Source: JBEIUL01 sp044356865
GTDB taxonomy: Bacteria; Planctomycetota; Phycisphaerae; Phycisphaerales; SM1A02
NCBI GenBank assembly: GCA_044356865.1
Contig: JBIKVN010000050.1
Location: 1 to 15,182 of the forward strand
DNA: 15,182 bases
Direction of reading: 5' to 3'
Made by a program: the position numbers and the translations under genes. Shown piece by piece: positions 1-6,933 of this stretch (positions are counted from its first letter, which is position 1; each line of letters starts with the position of its first letter). The notes beneath the pieces were generated by a model, which worked only from the letters and a program-made list of their open reading frames with translations, had not been told where the DNA came from and searched no databases.

Positions 1-199
1 CGCCTGCATTTTCACCATCCGAACCGTTAAGCAGAGACTTTCCGGCCGCCGAGACCCCGGATGCGGCGCGAGACTCATGAACGCCGGTGTCGCGCGGGTC
101 GGCCAGCGGGGGAGTTCGGTCGCTCTCCTGGCCCGCGTCGAGAGACCTTCGCTCACGCAACCCCTTGCGGCGAAAGCCCCTTGGTGCGGGCCGGAACGC

Positions 200-228
200 G
201 AACGCCCCGGCGCTGGGCCGGGGCGTTC
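200..228. terminator. Strong GC hairpin, possible terminator
   Basis: Arms 200-210 (GAACGCCCCGG) and 218-228 (CCGGGGCGTTC) are exactly complementary over 11 bp, around a 7-base loop. No T-run follows on either strand, so it is not a canonical intrinsic terminator. It lies about 130 bases beyond the stop of the minus-strand gene at 362-688 and could end that transcript. It could equally belong to a gene outside the window. Confidence 0.4.
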
Positions 229-273
229 ATCGTGGACCGTTCGGCACGCCGGATTCGGGCGTGCCTCGAGAAG

Positions 274-298
274 TAGAGGGATCCGGATACGAACCAGT
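274..298 (-). other. Degenerate tRNA 3'-end-like sequence
   Basis: Read on the minus strand, this 25-base stretch starts ACTGGTTC and ends CCCTCTA. Aligned by eye without gaps to the last 25 bases of the tRNA-fMet at 1470-1543, it matches at 19 positions and lies in the same orientation. No matching 5' half of a tRNA precedes it, and the T-loop is imperfect because the invariant A58 is T. It may be a decayed attachment-site repeat bounding the cassette, or chance similarity helped by the generic T-arm consensus. Confidence 0.2.
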
Positions 299-361
299 CA
301 GCTGCGGTTCATGAATCGCAACCTGCCGGGCCATTGCGGCGGTCCGCATCCGGCCAGCGGA

Positions 362-688
362 TCACCCATCGGCAGCCGGGGGGACGACCGGACGCACCTC
401 TCCGAGGATGCGATCCCGATCCTCCGGTCGAAGCCCGCTCGGCGTGGTTACGTCGATCGCCATCCCCAGCCGCTCGGCCAGGTGTTGCTTGACGAGGACC
501 AGGTCGAGCAGGTCACGGCCCGGGGCCAGTTCCACCAGGAGATCGACGTCGGAATCGGGCCGGTCGGCCCCGCGGACGCGCGAGCCGAACACGCCGATGC
601 GAACCAGCCCGAAAGAGGCGAGAGCCGGCAGCTCGCGGCCAATCGATCGGAGCAGGTCATCCAGTCGCTTGGGGACCTCGGGATTCAT
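362..688 (-). CDS. MntA-type nucleotidyltransferase (second copy)
   Basis: This 108-residue protein is a minimal nucleotidyltransferase of the MNT/MntA kind. Such proteins act as antitoxins by adding AMP groups to a Tyr of a HEPN partner. The active site is visible: G35-S36, then D47 and D49 in SDVDLLVE, and the third acid D79 in MAIDV. All three metal-binding acids are present, so it looks competent. The spacing between GS and DxD is 10 residues, against 11 in the other MNT gene at 1053-1403, and the two sequences differ widely, so this is not a recent duplication. No Shine-Dalgarno sequence precedes the ATG. It starts 30 bases after the point where the interrupted HEPN frame would end, which suggests co-transcription. 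Family confident; partner inferred. Confidence 0.85.
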   Translation of the reverse strand: MNPEVPKRLDDLLRSIGRELPALASFGLVRIGVFGSRVRGADRPDSDVDLLVELAPGRDLLDLVLVKQHLAERLGMAIDVTTPSGLRPEDRDRILGEVRPVVPPAADG

Positions 689-718
689 CGGTCGGAATCG
701 TCGTCGTGGCCGGCTCGC

Positions 719-787
719 TCAAATCGCATCCGACCCGATCTTCCGCAGCGCGGCCAGCAGGGTCGGGAGCTCGAGTCGGGCGAGGCT
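719..787 (-). other. Severed C-terminal coding tail of the HEPN gene
   Basis: Directly after the TAG at 788-790 the same frame stays open for 22 codons, reading SLARLELPTLLAALRKI and then GSDAI, and closes with TGA at 719-721. Its amphipathic Leu-rich pattern is that expected for the last helix of HepT/DUF86 proteins. Codon use stays GC-rich. Adding it back brings the protein to 114 residues, the usual family size. I read it as the former 3' end of the gene at 788-1063. Confidence 0.7.
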
Positions 788-1063
788 CTAGACCACGCGG
801 TGATCGACCGCGTCGTATCCGTGGGAGATGAGGTTGCGGAAGTCCACGACCTCGCGCAGTTCGGGGACTCGGGCCGCGACCGCGGGGAACTCGCGGCGCA
901 GGCGGATCAGGGCCTCGCCGACGATCTCGAATTCGCGTTCGACCGCCGCCTGGGTTCGCCGGTCGGCCAGGAACGTCTCCAGCGAAATCGTCCGGGTCCA
1001 TGACTCGATCCGCTCGCCGGAGGTGATGGCGTCCTGCAGGATGGTCCGGGCATCACGCGGCAT
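788..1063 (-). CDS. HepT-type HEPN toxin, cut short by an amber codon
   Basis: This reads as a 91-residue HEPN protein of the HepT/DUF86 family, the toxin half of MntA-HepT modules. HepT proteins are ribonucleases whose RX4HXY motif forms the active site. Here it is R76-N-L-I-S-H81-G-Y83, complete, including the Tyr that MntA partners modify. Residues 1-75 give the expected helices (MPRDARTILQDAI, then EFEIVGEALIRL). The frame stops at TAG (788-790) just after RVV, where family members commonly carry Trp; TGG to TAG is one base change. Homologous coding sequence continues to 719. The product therefore lacks the last helix and may be inactive unless the codon is read through or suppressed. The ATG at 1061-1063 overlaps the upstream mntA by 11 bases, implying translational coupling. 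Confidence 0.8.
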   Translation of the reverse strand: MPRDARTILQDAITSGERIESWTRTISLETFLADRRTQAAVEREFEIVGEALIRLRREFPAVAARVPELREVVDFRNLISHGYDAVDHRVV

Positions 1064-1403
1064 GCGCCGGGAAGATCGGAATCGCATCCCGCTCGAGCGA
1101 TTCGAGCAAGAGCCGGTTCTGCACGCCGCGGCGCGAGATGAGGTCGACCTTCCGGCCGAGGATCTCGGCCAGCTCGCGTCTGAGCCCCATGAACGCCCGG
1201 AAGTAGTTGATGTCGCCGTCCACGAAATCGACGAGCACGTCGATGTCGCTCCGCACGGGATCGAAATCGTCCCGCGCCGCCGATCCCACGAGGGCGAGCG
1301 TCGAGACCGAGTGCCGGGCGCACGCCGAGCGGATCGCATCGGCGTGTTCGGAAACCGGCCGGGGGATGGGTGCCGGAGGCGTGGCCATTTCTCGCACCAT
1401 CAT
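1053..1403 (-). CDS. MntA-type nucleotidyltransferase antitoxin
   Basis: This 116-residue minimal nucleotidyltransferase is the likely antitoxin of the overlapping HEPN gene. Family members neutralise HepT by AMPylating its active-site Tyr. Visible motifs are G40-S41-A-A-R, D53 and D55 in SDIDVLVDF, and D87 in GRKVDLIS. These make up the complete set of catalytic acids. Of tandem ATGs at 1403 and 1400, both are served by GGGAGG 5 to 8 bases upstream; I chose the first. The stop lies inside the next gene, an 11-base overlap. The gene starts 66 bases after the tRNA-fMet 3' end, with a terminator between. I see no clear promoter in that gap, so it may depend on read-through from the tRNA or on a weak promoter. 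Confidence 0.87.
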   Translation of the reverse strand: MMVREMATPPAPIPRPVSEHADAIRSACARHSVSTLALVGSAARDDFDPVRSDIDVLVDFVDGDINYFRAFMGLRRELAEILGRKVDLISRRGVQNRLLLESLERDAIPIFPAHAA

Positions 1404-1428
1404 GTCGGCCTCCCGGCCCGCCGGCTGG

Positions 1429-1461
1429 AAAAACCGACCGACCCCGGCGGACCGGGGTCGG
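1429..1461 (-). terminator. Intrinsic terminator of tRNA-fMet
   Basis: On the minus strand, a perfect 10-bp stem (arms 1452-1461 and 1438-1447, CCGACCCCGG on the transcript's 5' side) with a 4-base loop is followed by TCGG and five T residues (1429-1433). It begins 8 bases past the tRNA 3' end. The T-run is displaced by four bases, so termination may be partial. That would let transcription reach the nucleotidyltransferase gene that starts at 1403. Confidence 0.75.
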
Positions 1462-1469
1462 ATTACGAA

Positions 1470-1543
<74 letters not shown>

Positions 1544-1555
1544 GTCGAGATCGGA

Positions 1556-1584
1556 AGAGTAGGGCCGGGCCGCTTCGGGGTCAA
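1556..1584 (-). promoter_or_regulatory. Sigma-70-type promoter of tRNA-fMet
   Basis: On the minus strand a -35 box TTGACC (1579-1584) is separated by exactly 17 bases from a -10 box TACTCT (1556-1561). Twelve bases then lead to the tRNA 5' end, giving a short leader of about 5 bases if transcription starts 7 bases past the -10 box. Five of six -35 bases match consensus, and the key T1, A2 and T6 of the -10 match. Confidence 0.7.
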
Positions 1585-1660
1585 GCGACCGGCTCGTCGA
1601 CCGGTCCGGCTCGCAGCCCGCCCCCCGGCCCGCAAGCCGGAAAACCCCGCCGCCAACCCC

Positions 1661-1666
1661 TACGAT
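1661..1666 (+). promoter_or_regulatory. Possible -10 box placed for a leaderless ettA mRNA
   Basis: TACGAT matches four of six -10 consensus bases and ends 8 bases before the ettA ATG. Transcription from it would begin at or next to the start codon. This fits the absence of any Shine-Dalgarno sequence in the C-rich stretch before ettA. No convincing -35 box lies 17 bases upstream. The same layout recurs before the M24 peptidase gene and gcvT. Confidence 0.35.
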
Positions 1667-1674
1667 CCCCGCCC

Positions 1675-3375
<1,701 letters not shown>

Positions 3376-3385
3376 GCGGCACGAC

Positions 3386-3403
3386 GCCGGTCGCGCGACC
3401 GGC
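3386..3403. terminator. Palindromic hairpin after ettA
   Basis: This 18-base sequence is fully self-complementary (arms GCCGGTCG and CGACCGGC). It begins 10 bases after the ettA stop, where a terminator would be expected. No T-run follows, so factor-dependent or structure-only termination would be needed. Confidence 0.45.
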
Positions 3404-3420
3404 TGCGTGACTCAACACTG

Positions 3421-3445
3421 GGAGCGTCGGCCTGCGGCCGACGCC
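3421..3445. repeat. REP-like palindromic repeat, copy 1
   Basis: This 25-base unit begins GGAGCGTCGGCC and contains a perfect 9-bp stem (3424-3432 with 3436-3444) around TGC. It is identical over all 25 bases to the copy at 3553-3577, in the same orientation. Both lie in the spacer between the convergent ettA and lipoprotein genes, a usual place for REP-type elements that act as transcript ends or protein-binding sites. No transposase is nearby. Confidence 0.75.
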
Positions 3446-3502
3446 TGACGCGACGGGCGTCCATCGCGAGCTTGACCATCGCACGGCGCTGGCGTCCATC
3501 CG

Positions 3503-3520
3503 CGCCGGCCAAGGCCGGCG
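3503..3520. repeat. Palindromic hairpin between the REP-like copies
   Basis: Arms CGCCGGCC (3503-3510) and GGCCGGCG (3513-3520) pair perfectly around AA. The sequence differs from the flanking 25-base repeats but lies midway between them. It probably belongs to the same non-coding repeat cluster, possibly as a second kind of dispersed palindrome. Function unknown. Confidence 0.55.
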
Positions 3521-3552
3521 TTCCCGGTTGGGCGTCGGACGGGGCGAAGCGT

Positions 3553-3577
3553 GGAGCGTCGGCCTGCGGCCGACGCC
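3553..3577. repeat. REP-like palindromic repeat, copy 2
   Basis: This is the exact second copy of the 25-base unit at 3421-3445, with stem arms 3556-3564 and 3568-3576 around TGC. The two copies are 132 bases apart. It lies 53 bases beyond the stop of the minus-strand lipoprotein gene and could also serve as that gene's transcript end. Confidence 0.75.
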
Positions 3578-3630
3578 CATCGCGCGACCAACCTCCGCAC
3601 GGCCTCGTCGTTCCGCGTCCCGCCTCCCGC

Positions 3631-4002
3631 TCACGACGGCCGCAGCGCCGTCCCGACCGGCGGCACCCGCGTGAGCGACATGCTGCGGCCGGTCTTCGGG
3701 TCGGTGAAGGTCAGCGTCTCGCCTTCGCGGCTGAAGCGGTACTCGCGGCCGCCGTCGATGGTGACGGTGTCGCCCTTCTCGCTCCAGACTCCGCTCTGCA
3801 CGCGGTTCTTCGCCTCGCCGTTCGCGGTGTAGGTCGCGTCGGCGGTGAACGTGCCGTCGCCGACGAACGAGACGCGGCCGAAGGTCAGCGGGGCGTCGGC
3901 GGCGGGGGCCTGGCCTTGCCAGGTGCCGACGATGGGAGAGCTGCAGGCGGACAGGACGGTCAGTGCGGCGAGCGCCGCGGTCGTCACGAATGGCTTGGTC
4001 AT
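3631..4002 (-). CDS. Small lipoprotein, lipocalin-like fold possible
   Basis: This gene encodes a 123-residue predicted lipoprotein. Residues 1-20 form a lipoprotein signal: K3, a hydrophobic stretch, and the lipobox L17-S-A-C20, so Cys20 would be lipidated after signal peptidase II cleavage. The mature part starts SSPIVGTWQG and continues with short alternating strands (TFGRVSFVGDG, TVTIDGGREYRF, TLTFTDPKTG). This pattern recalls small beta-sheet domains of lipocalin-like lipoproteins, but I cannot assign a family. I chose the ATG at 4002 because GGAGG stands 6 bases before it and the signal peptide begins there; the frame extends upstream without sense. It diverges from the M24 peptidase gene across 39 bases. 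Function unknown. Confidence 0.8.
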   Translation of the reverse strand: MTKPFVTTAALAALTVLSACSSPIVGTWQGQAPAADAPLTFGRVSFVGDGTFTADATYTANGEAKNRVQSGVWSEKGDTVTIDGGREYRFSREGETLTFTDPKTGRSMSLTRVPPVGTALRPS

Positions 4003-4020
4003 GCGGATCCTCCGCAGGAA

Positions 4021-4030
4021 AGCGTACCAT
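4021..4030. promoter_or_regulatory. Overlapping divergent -10 boxes
   Basis: AGCGTACCAT carries TACCAT on the plus strand (4025-4030), 11 bases before the M24 peptidase ATG. On the minus strand it carries TACGCT (4021-4026), 18 bases before the lipoprotein ATG. The two boxes share two bases, so polymerase could serve only one gene at a time. Neither has a good -35 box, so this is tentative. Confidence 0.3.
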
Positions 4031-4041
4031 CGCCGCTTCCC

Positions 4042-5178
4042 ATGCCTTCCGTCGCGACGATCCACGCCGGCATTCCCGCCACGAACATGACCCTCTACCG
4101 GGCCGTCCGCTTCAAGGTCGGCGACCCGGCGGCCCTCGCAGTCCTGCCCGACGGGAAGCGACTGTTTCTCGTCCGCGACATCGAGATGGACCGGGCCCGC
4201 CGCCACGCCCGGGCCGACGAGGTCGCGTGCCCGGCCGACTTCACGCCCGAGGGCGGGCTCTCGGGCGACCGCGAGACCGCGACCGCGCAGGCCCTCGCCG
4301 AGTGCCTCCGCCGCCGCGGCATCGCCGAGGCGCGGGCCGACCGCACGCTGCCCCTGATTTTTGCCGAGCACCTGCGGCTCGCGGGCATCGCCGTCCGCTA
4401 CGACGCCGAGCTCGGCGTGGCCGAGCGGCGGGCGAAGGACGCGCAGGAACTCGACTGGCTCCGCGCCGCGCAGGCCGTCACCGAGGAGGCCATGCGCCTC
4501 GCCTGCGAGACCGTCGCCCGCGCCACCGCCGGCCGCGACGGCACGCTCGCGGTCGACGGCATGCCGCTCACGAGCGAGTCGCTCCGGACCCGCATCGACG
4601 TGTTCCTGCTCAGCCGGGGCTTCGAGAACCCCGAGTCGATCGTCGCCGGCGGCCCGCAGGGCTCCGACTGCCACGACCACGGGCACGGGGCGCTCCGCAC
4701 CGGCGAGCCGGTGATCGTCGACATCTTCCCCCGCGACCGGAAGACGCTCTACTGCGGCGACTGCACGCGGACCGTCGTCCACGGCGAGATTCCCGACACG
4801 GTGCGGGCGATACACGCGGCGGTCGTCGCGGCGAAGCGCGACGCGATCGCCGCGATCAGGCCCGGCGTGACCGGAGAGGCGGTGAACGCGGCGACGCTGG
4901 CGGCTCTTGCGAAGTCAGGCTTCGCCTTCGGCCCGCCCGCGCTGCCCGGCGTCGCCACCATCAGCCACGGCACCGGCCACGGTATCGGCCTCGAGGTGCA
5001 CGAGCCGCCGCTGCTCGCCCCGAAAGGCCCGCCGCTTGTCGCGGGCGACGTGGTCACCGTCGAGCCGGGGCTCTACGCGATCGGCATCGGCGGCGTCCGG
5101 GTCGAAGACATGGTCGCGGTGACCGCGACCGGGCACGAGAACTTCAATCGCCTGCCCGAGGGCCTCGACTGGCGGTGA
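4042..5178 (+). CDS. M24 family metallopeptidase (Xaa-Pro aminopeptidase-like)
   Basis: This 378-residue cytoplasmic protein has the M24 'pita-bread' fold in its C-terminal two thirds. The five metal ligands are all present: D227 (VDIFP), D240 (GDCTRT), H313 (GTGHGIG), E341 (VEPGLY) and E355 (RVEDM). H320 (VHEPP) is the usual accessory His. The motif DCHDHGHG (209-216) matches the substrate-pocket segment of Xaa-Pro peptidases. The N-terminal 140 residues (GIPATN, FKVGDPAAL) resemble the N domain of the Xaa-Pro aminopeptidase branch, so removal of an N-terminal residue before Pro is the best guess for activity. I start at ATG 4042; no Shine-Dalgarno sequence precedes it. It converges with the gene at 5194-5940, with 15 bases between the two stop codons. 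Confidence 0.88.
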   Translation: MPSVATIHAGIPATNMTLYRAVRFKVGDPAALAVLPDGKRLFLVRDIEMDRARRHARADEVACPADFTPEGGLSGDRETATAQALAECLRRRGIAEARADRTLPLIFAEHLRLAGIAVRYDAELGVAERRAKDAQELDWLRAAQAVTEEAMRLACETVARATAGRDGTLAVDGMPLTSESLRTRIDVFLLSRGFENPESIVAGGPQGSDCHDHGHGALRTGEPVIVDIFPRDRKTLYCGDCTRTVVHGEIPDTVRAIHAAVVAAKRDAIAAIRPGVTGEAVNAATLAALAKSGFAFGPPALPGVATISHGTGHGIGLEVHEPPLLAPKGPPLVAGDVVTVEPGLYAIGIGGVRVEDMVAVTATGHENFNRLPEGLDWR

Positions 5179-5197
5179 GCACCGCGGCGCCGCTCAC
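5175..5197. terminator. Short convergent-gene hairpin spanning both stop codons
   Basis: GTGAGC (5175-5180) pairs with GCTCAC (5192-5197). Both TGA stops, of the M24 gene (plus) and of the 248-residue gene (minus), lie inside the 6-bp arms. The inner loop is GC-rich. It may be a weak bidirectional terminator, or simply the result of two TGAGC ends facing each other. No T-run is present. Confidence 0.25.
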
Positions 5198-5940
5198 TCC
5201 TCGCCGTCGGGTTCGGGATCCTCGAGATCCTCGATCCGCTCGAGCGGATCGGCCTCGGTCTCCTCGGGCGGCAGGACGCCGCCCTCCAGCACCCAGCGGT
5301 CGGCCGCCTCGCACGCGGCGGCGAGGGCCTGGTGGAGCTTCTCGTGGTCGGGACACGCATCAAGCCGCCGCAGCAACTCGTCGACTTGCTTGACCGGAAG
5401 GGCGGCGCGGTCGAGCGTCTCGATCGCGGCGTCGCCGAGGGCTTCCATCGCCCCCGCGAACCACGCGACGGTGGGCTTGTCCCAGTTCTTCGGGGGGGCG
5501 ATCCGGGCCCGGATCGTGACCTCGCCGATGCAGACGATCGGGCAGAGGCCGGTCTTGGTCCGCGGCTCGCGGCAGATCACCGCGACCGGGATCTCCTGCT
5601 CGAGGGCAAAGAGCCGCAGGCGCCGCGCGTCGGCCCCGACGAGCGGCGGCTGGATCAGGTGGCACCCGGGCTTGAGCTTCGGGGCCTCGCCGAAGGGCTC
5701 GTCGACGATCTTCACGCCGGTCTTGTCGAGCGCGGCCTGCAGCCGCTGACGGCGGGCTTCCTGCAGCGGCAGCGTGATGCGGGCCATCAGGGCGAAGTCG
5801 CGGGCCGAACGGGCCCCTTCGAGGGCCTTCTGGGCGAGCCGCTCGGCCTCGAACCATTGGTTGCGGCGGAGCGCGGCCGAGGCCTTCTCCATCGCCTGCT
5901 GGAGCGAATTCACGAGACCTCGGGCGCCGGAGGAAGACAT
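5194..5940 (-). CDS. Conserved-looking protein of unknown function, last gene of the lipid A operon
   Basis: I do not recognise this 248-residue protein. It has no signal peptide or membrane segment. Residues 10-70 are helical and resemble one to two TPR-type helix pairs (LRRNQWFEAERLAQKALEGA). Residues 85-180 form a mixed region with CHLIQPPLVGADARRLRLF, an IPVAVICREP strand, and PIVCIGEVTIRARI. C93, C123, C133 and C137 are concentrated there, but no classical zinc motif is evident. Residues 225-248 are an acidic tail (EETEADPLERIEDLEDPEPD). It follows lpxA by 75 bases on the same strand, where lpxB often stands in other bacteria, yet it shows no LpxB motif. Co-expression with lipid A genes suggests but does not prove an envelope role. 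Start ATG 5940 has only a weak AAGAG before it. Confidence 0.8.
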   Translation of the reverse strand: MSSSGARGLVNSLQQAMEKASAALRRNQWFEAERLAQKALEGARSARDFALMARITLPLQEARRQRLQAALDKTGVKIVDEPFGEAPKLKPGCHLIQPPLVGADARRLRLFALEQEIPVAVICREPRTKTGLCPIVCIGEVTIRARIAPPKNWDKPTVAWFAGAMEALGDAAIETLDRAALPVKQVDELLRRLDACPDHEKLHQALAAACEAADRWVLEGGVLPPEETEADPLERIEDLEDPEPDGEE

Positions 5941-6015
5941 GAGGGCTCTTATCGGGCCGCGCCGGCGGGGGGTTGAGGGAAAGTGGCGAAGGGCGGCGGA
6001 ACGCCTTCCTGGGCC

Positions 6016-6894
6016 TCAGGCCGGCCGGACGCCGATCGACGCCGCCCCGGCAGTCCGCTCGATCGCCGACCGCTTGTTGTCGGGCCGGGCGCTCTCGAGC
6101 CGCCGACCGTGTACCCCGGCGGCGCTCGCCTCGAGGTCGTCGCACAGCTTGCGGATCGGGGCCACGCCGGGGAACTCGGCCCGGATCGCGGCGATCGCAT
6201 CGGTGAAGCTGCGGTCCTTCCGCTCGGCACGCGAGCCGAACAGCCGCCGGAACACCGCCTTCATCGCGTCGATGTCGGCCTCCGAGAAGCCCCGCCGCGA
6301 CATCTGGATCGAGTTCACGCCCCGCACCTCGGCGGGGTTCCCCTCGATGATCATGTAGGGCGGGACATCGCGGGGAATGCGGGCCATCGCCCCGACGAAG
6401 GCGCAGGTGCCGACCGTCGCGAAGTGGTGGATGCCCGCCCCGCCGCCGATGCTGGCGTGGTCCTCGATGTGGATGTGGCCCGCGAGCATCACCTCGTTCG
6501 CGATGGTGACCTGGTTCCCGACGGTGCAGTCGTGGGCGATGTGGGCCCCGACCATGAGCAGGTTGTCGTTGCCGATGACCGTCTTGCCGCCGCCGTTGGC
6601 GGTGCCCCGGTGGACCGTCGAGTTCTCGCGGAAGTGGTTCCGGTCGCCGATCAGGCACCAGGTGGCCTCGCCCCGGAACTTCCGGTCCTGCGGGGTTCCG
6701 CCGATCGTCGCGAACGGGAAGACCACGTTCCCGTGGCCCATCCGGGTGTGGCTCTCGATCACCGCATGGGACCGCAGCTCGCACTCCTCGCCGATCTCGA
6801 CCTCGGGGCCGACCACGCAAAAGGGACCGATCACGCAGGAGGAGGCCAGACGGGCTCCGGGGTCGACGACCGCGGTGGGGTGGATGCGGGGCAT
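6016..6894 (-). CDS. lpxA: LpxA, UDP-GlcNAc O-acyltransferase
   Basis: This enzyme transfers a 3-hydroxyacyl chain from acyl carrier protein to UDP-GlcNAc, the first step of lipid A synthesis, in the cytoplasm. The 292 residues show the left-handed beta-helix as hexapeptide repeats from residue 3 to about 190 (PTAVVDPGA, SCVIGPFCVVG, TVIGNDNLLMV). The catalytic His is H121 in AHIAHDC, equivalent to E. coli His125. The helical C domain begins near GNPAEVRGVN and includes SRRGFSEADID. It exceeds E. coli LpxA (262 residues) by about 30, mostly a C-terminal Arg/Ala-rich tail that is probably disordered. It lies 39 bases after lpxC/fabZ in the same operon, with only a weak AAGG before the ATG. Confidence 0.95.
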   Translation of the reverse strand: MPRIHPTAVVDPGARLASSCVIGPFCVVGPEVEIGEECELRSHAVIESHTRMGHGNVVFPFATIGGTPQDRKFRGEATWCLIGDRNHFRENSTVHRGTANGGGKTVIGNDNLLMVGAHIAHDCTVGNQVTIANEVMLAGHIHIEDHASIGGGAGIHHFATVGTCAFVGAMARIPRDVPPYMIIEGNPAEVRGVNSIQMSRRGFSEADIDAMKAVFRRLFGSRAERKDRSFTDAIAAIRAEFPGVAPIRKLCDDLEASAAGVHGRRLESARPDNKRSAIERTAGAASIGVRPA

Positions 6895-6933
6895 CGTGAG
6901 TCAGGGAGCCTTCCCCGGCCCGGGACGGCCGGG

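Larger units (their letters stand above)
1..361. other. Non-coding left flank, no recognisable gene
   Basis: I see no convincing gene here. Open frames on the plus strand are Arg/Pro/Gly-rich, have no ribosome binding site and match no family. Two structures stand out and are listed separately: a perfect 11-bp hairpin at 200-228 and a tRNA-3'-end-like stretch at 274-298. A near-palindrome centred on TTCATGAA lies at 304-319. A minus-strand ATG at 16-18 opens a frame of six codons to the left edge (MVKMQA). It could be the start of a gene outside the window, but it has no Shine-Dalgarno sequence and is too short to judge. Confidence 0.6.

Noticed and set aside
274..345. A complete second tRNA gene on the minus strand
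   Set aside because: Only a T-arm/acceptor-like 3' part is visible. No complementary 5' acceptor strand, D arm or anticodon arm is found upstream, and the T-loop lacks A58.
362..1403. Reading the cassette as an adenylylating defence island with further genes
   Set aside because: Only three small genes are present; there is no nuclease, integrase, helicase or restriction component in the window, so nothing beyond a HEPN/MNT toxin-antitoxin type unit is supported.
3421..3577. CRISPR array from the repeated 25-base units
   Set aside because: There are only two copies with a 107-base gap, the units are near-perfect palindromes, and no cas gene is nearby.
4003..4815. Long N-terminal extension of the lipoprotein frame
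   Set aside because: It overlaps the M24 peptidase gene in antisense. The signal peptide, lipobox and GGAGG site all point to the ATG at 4002.
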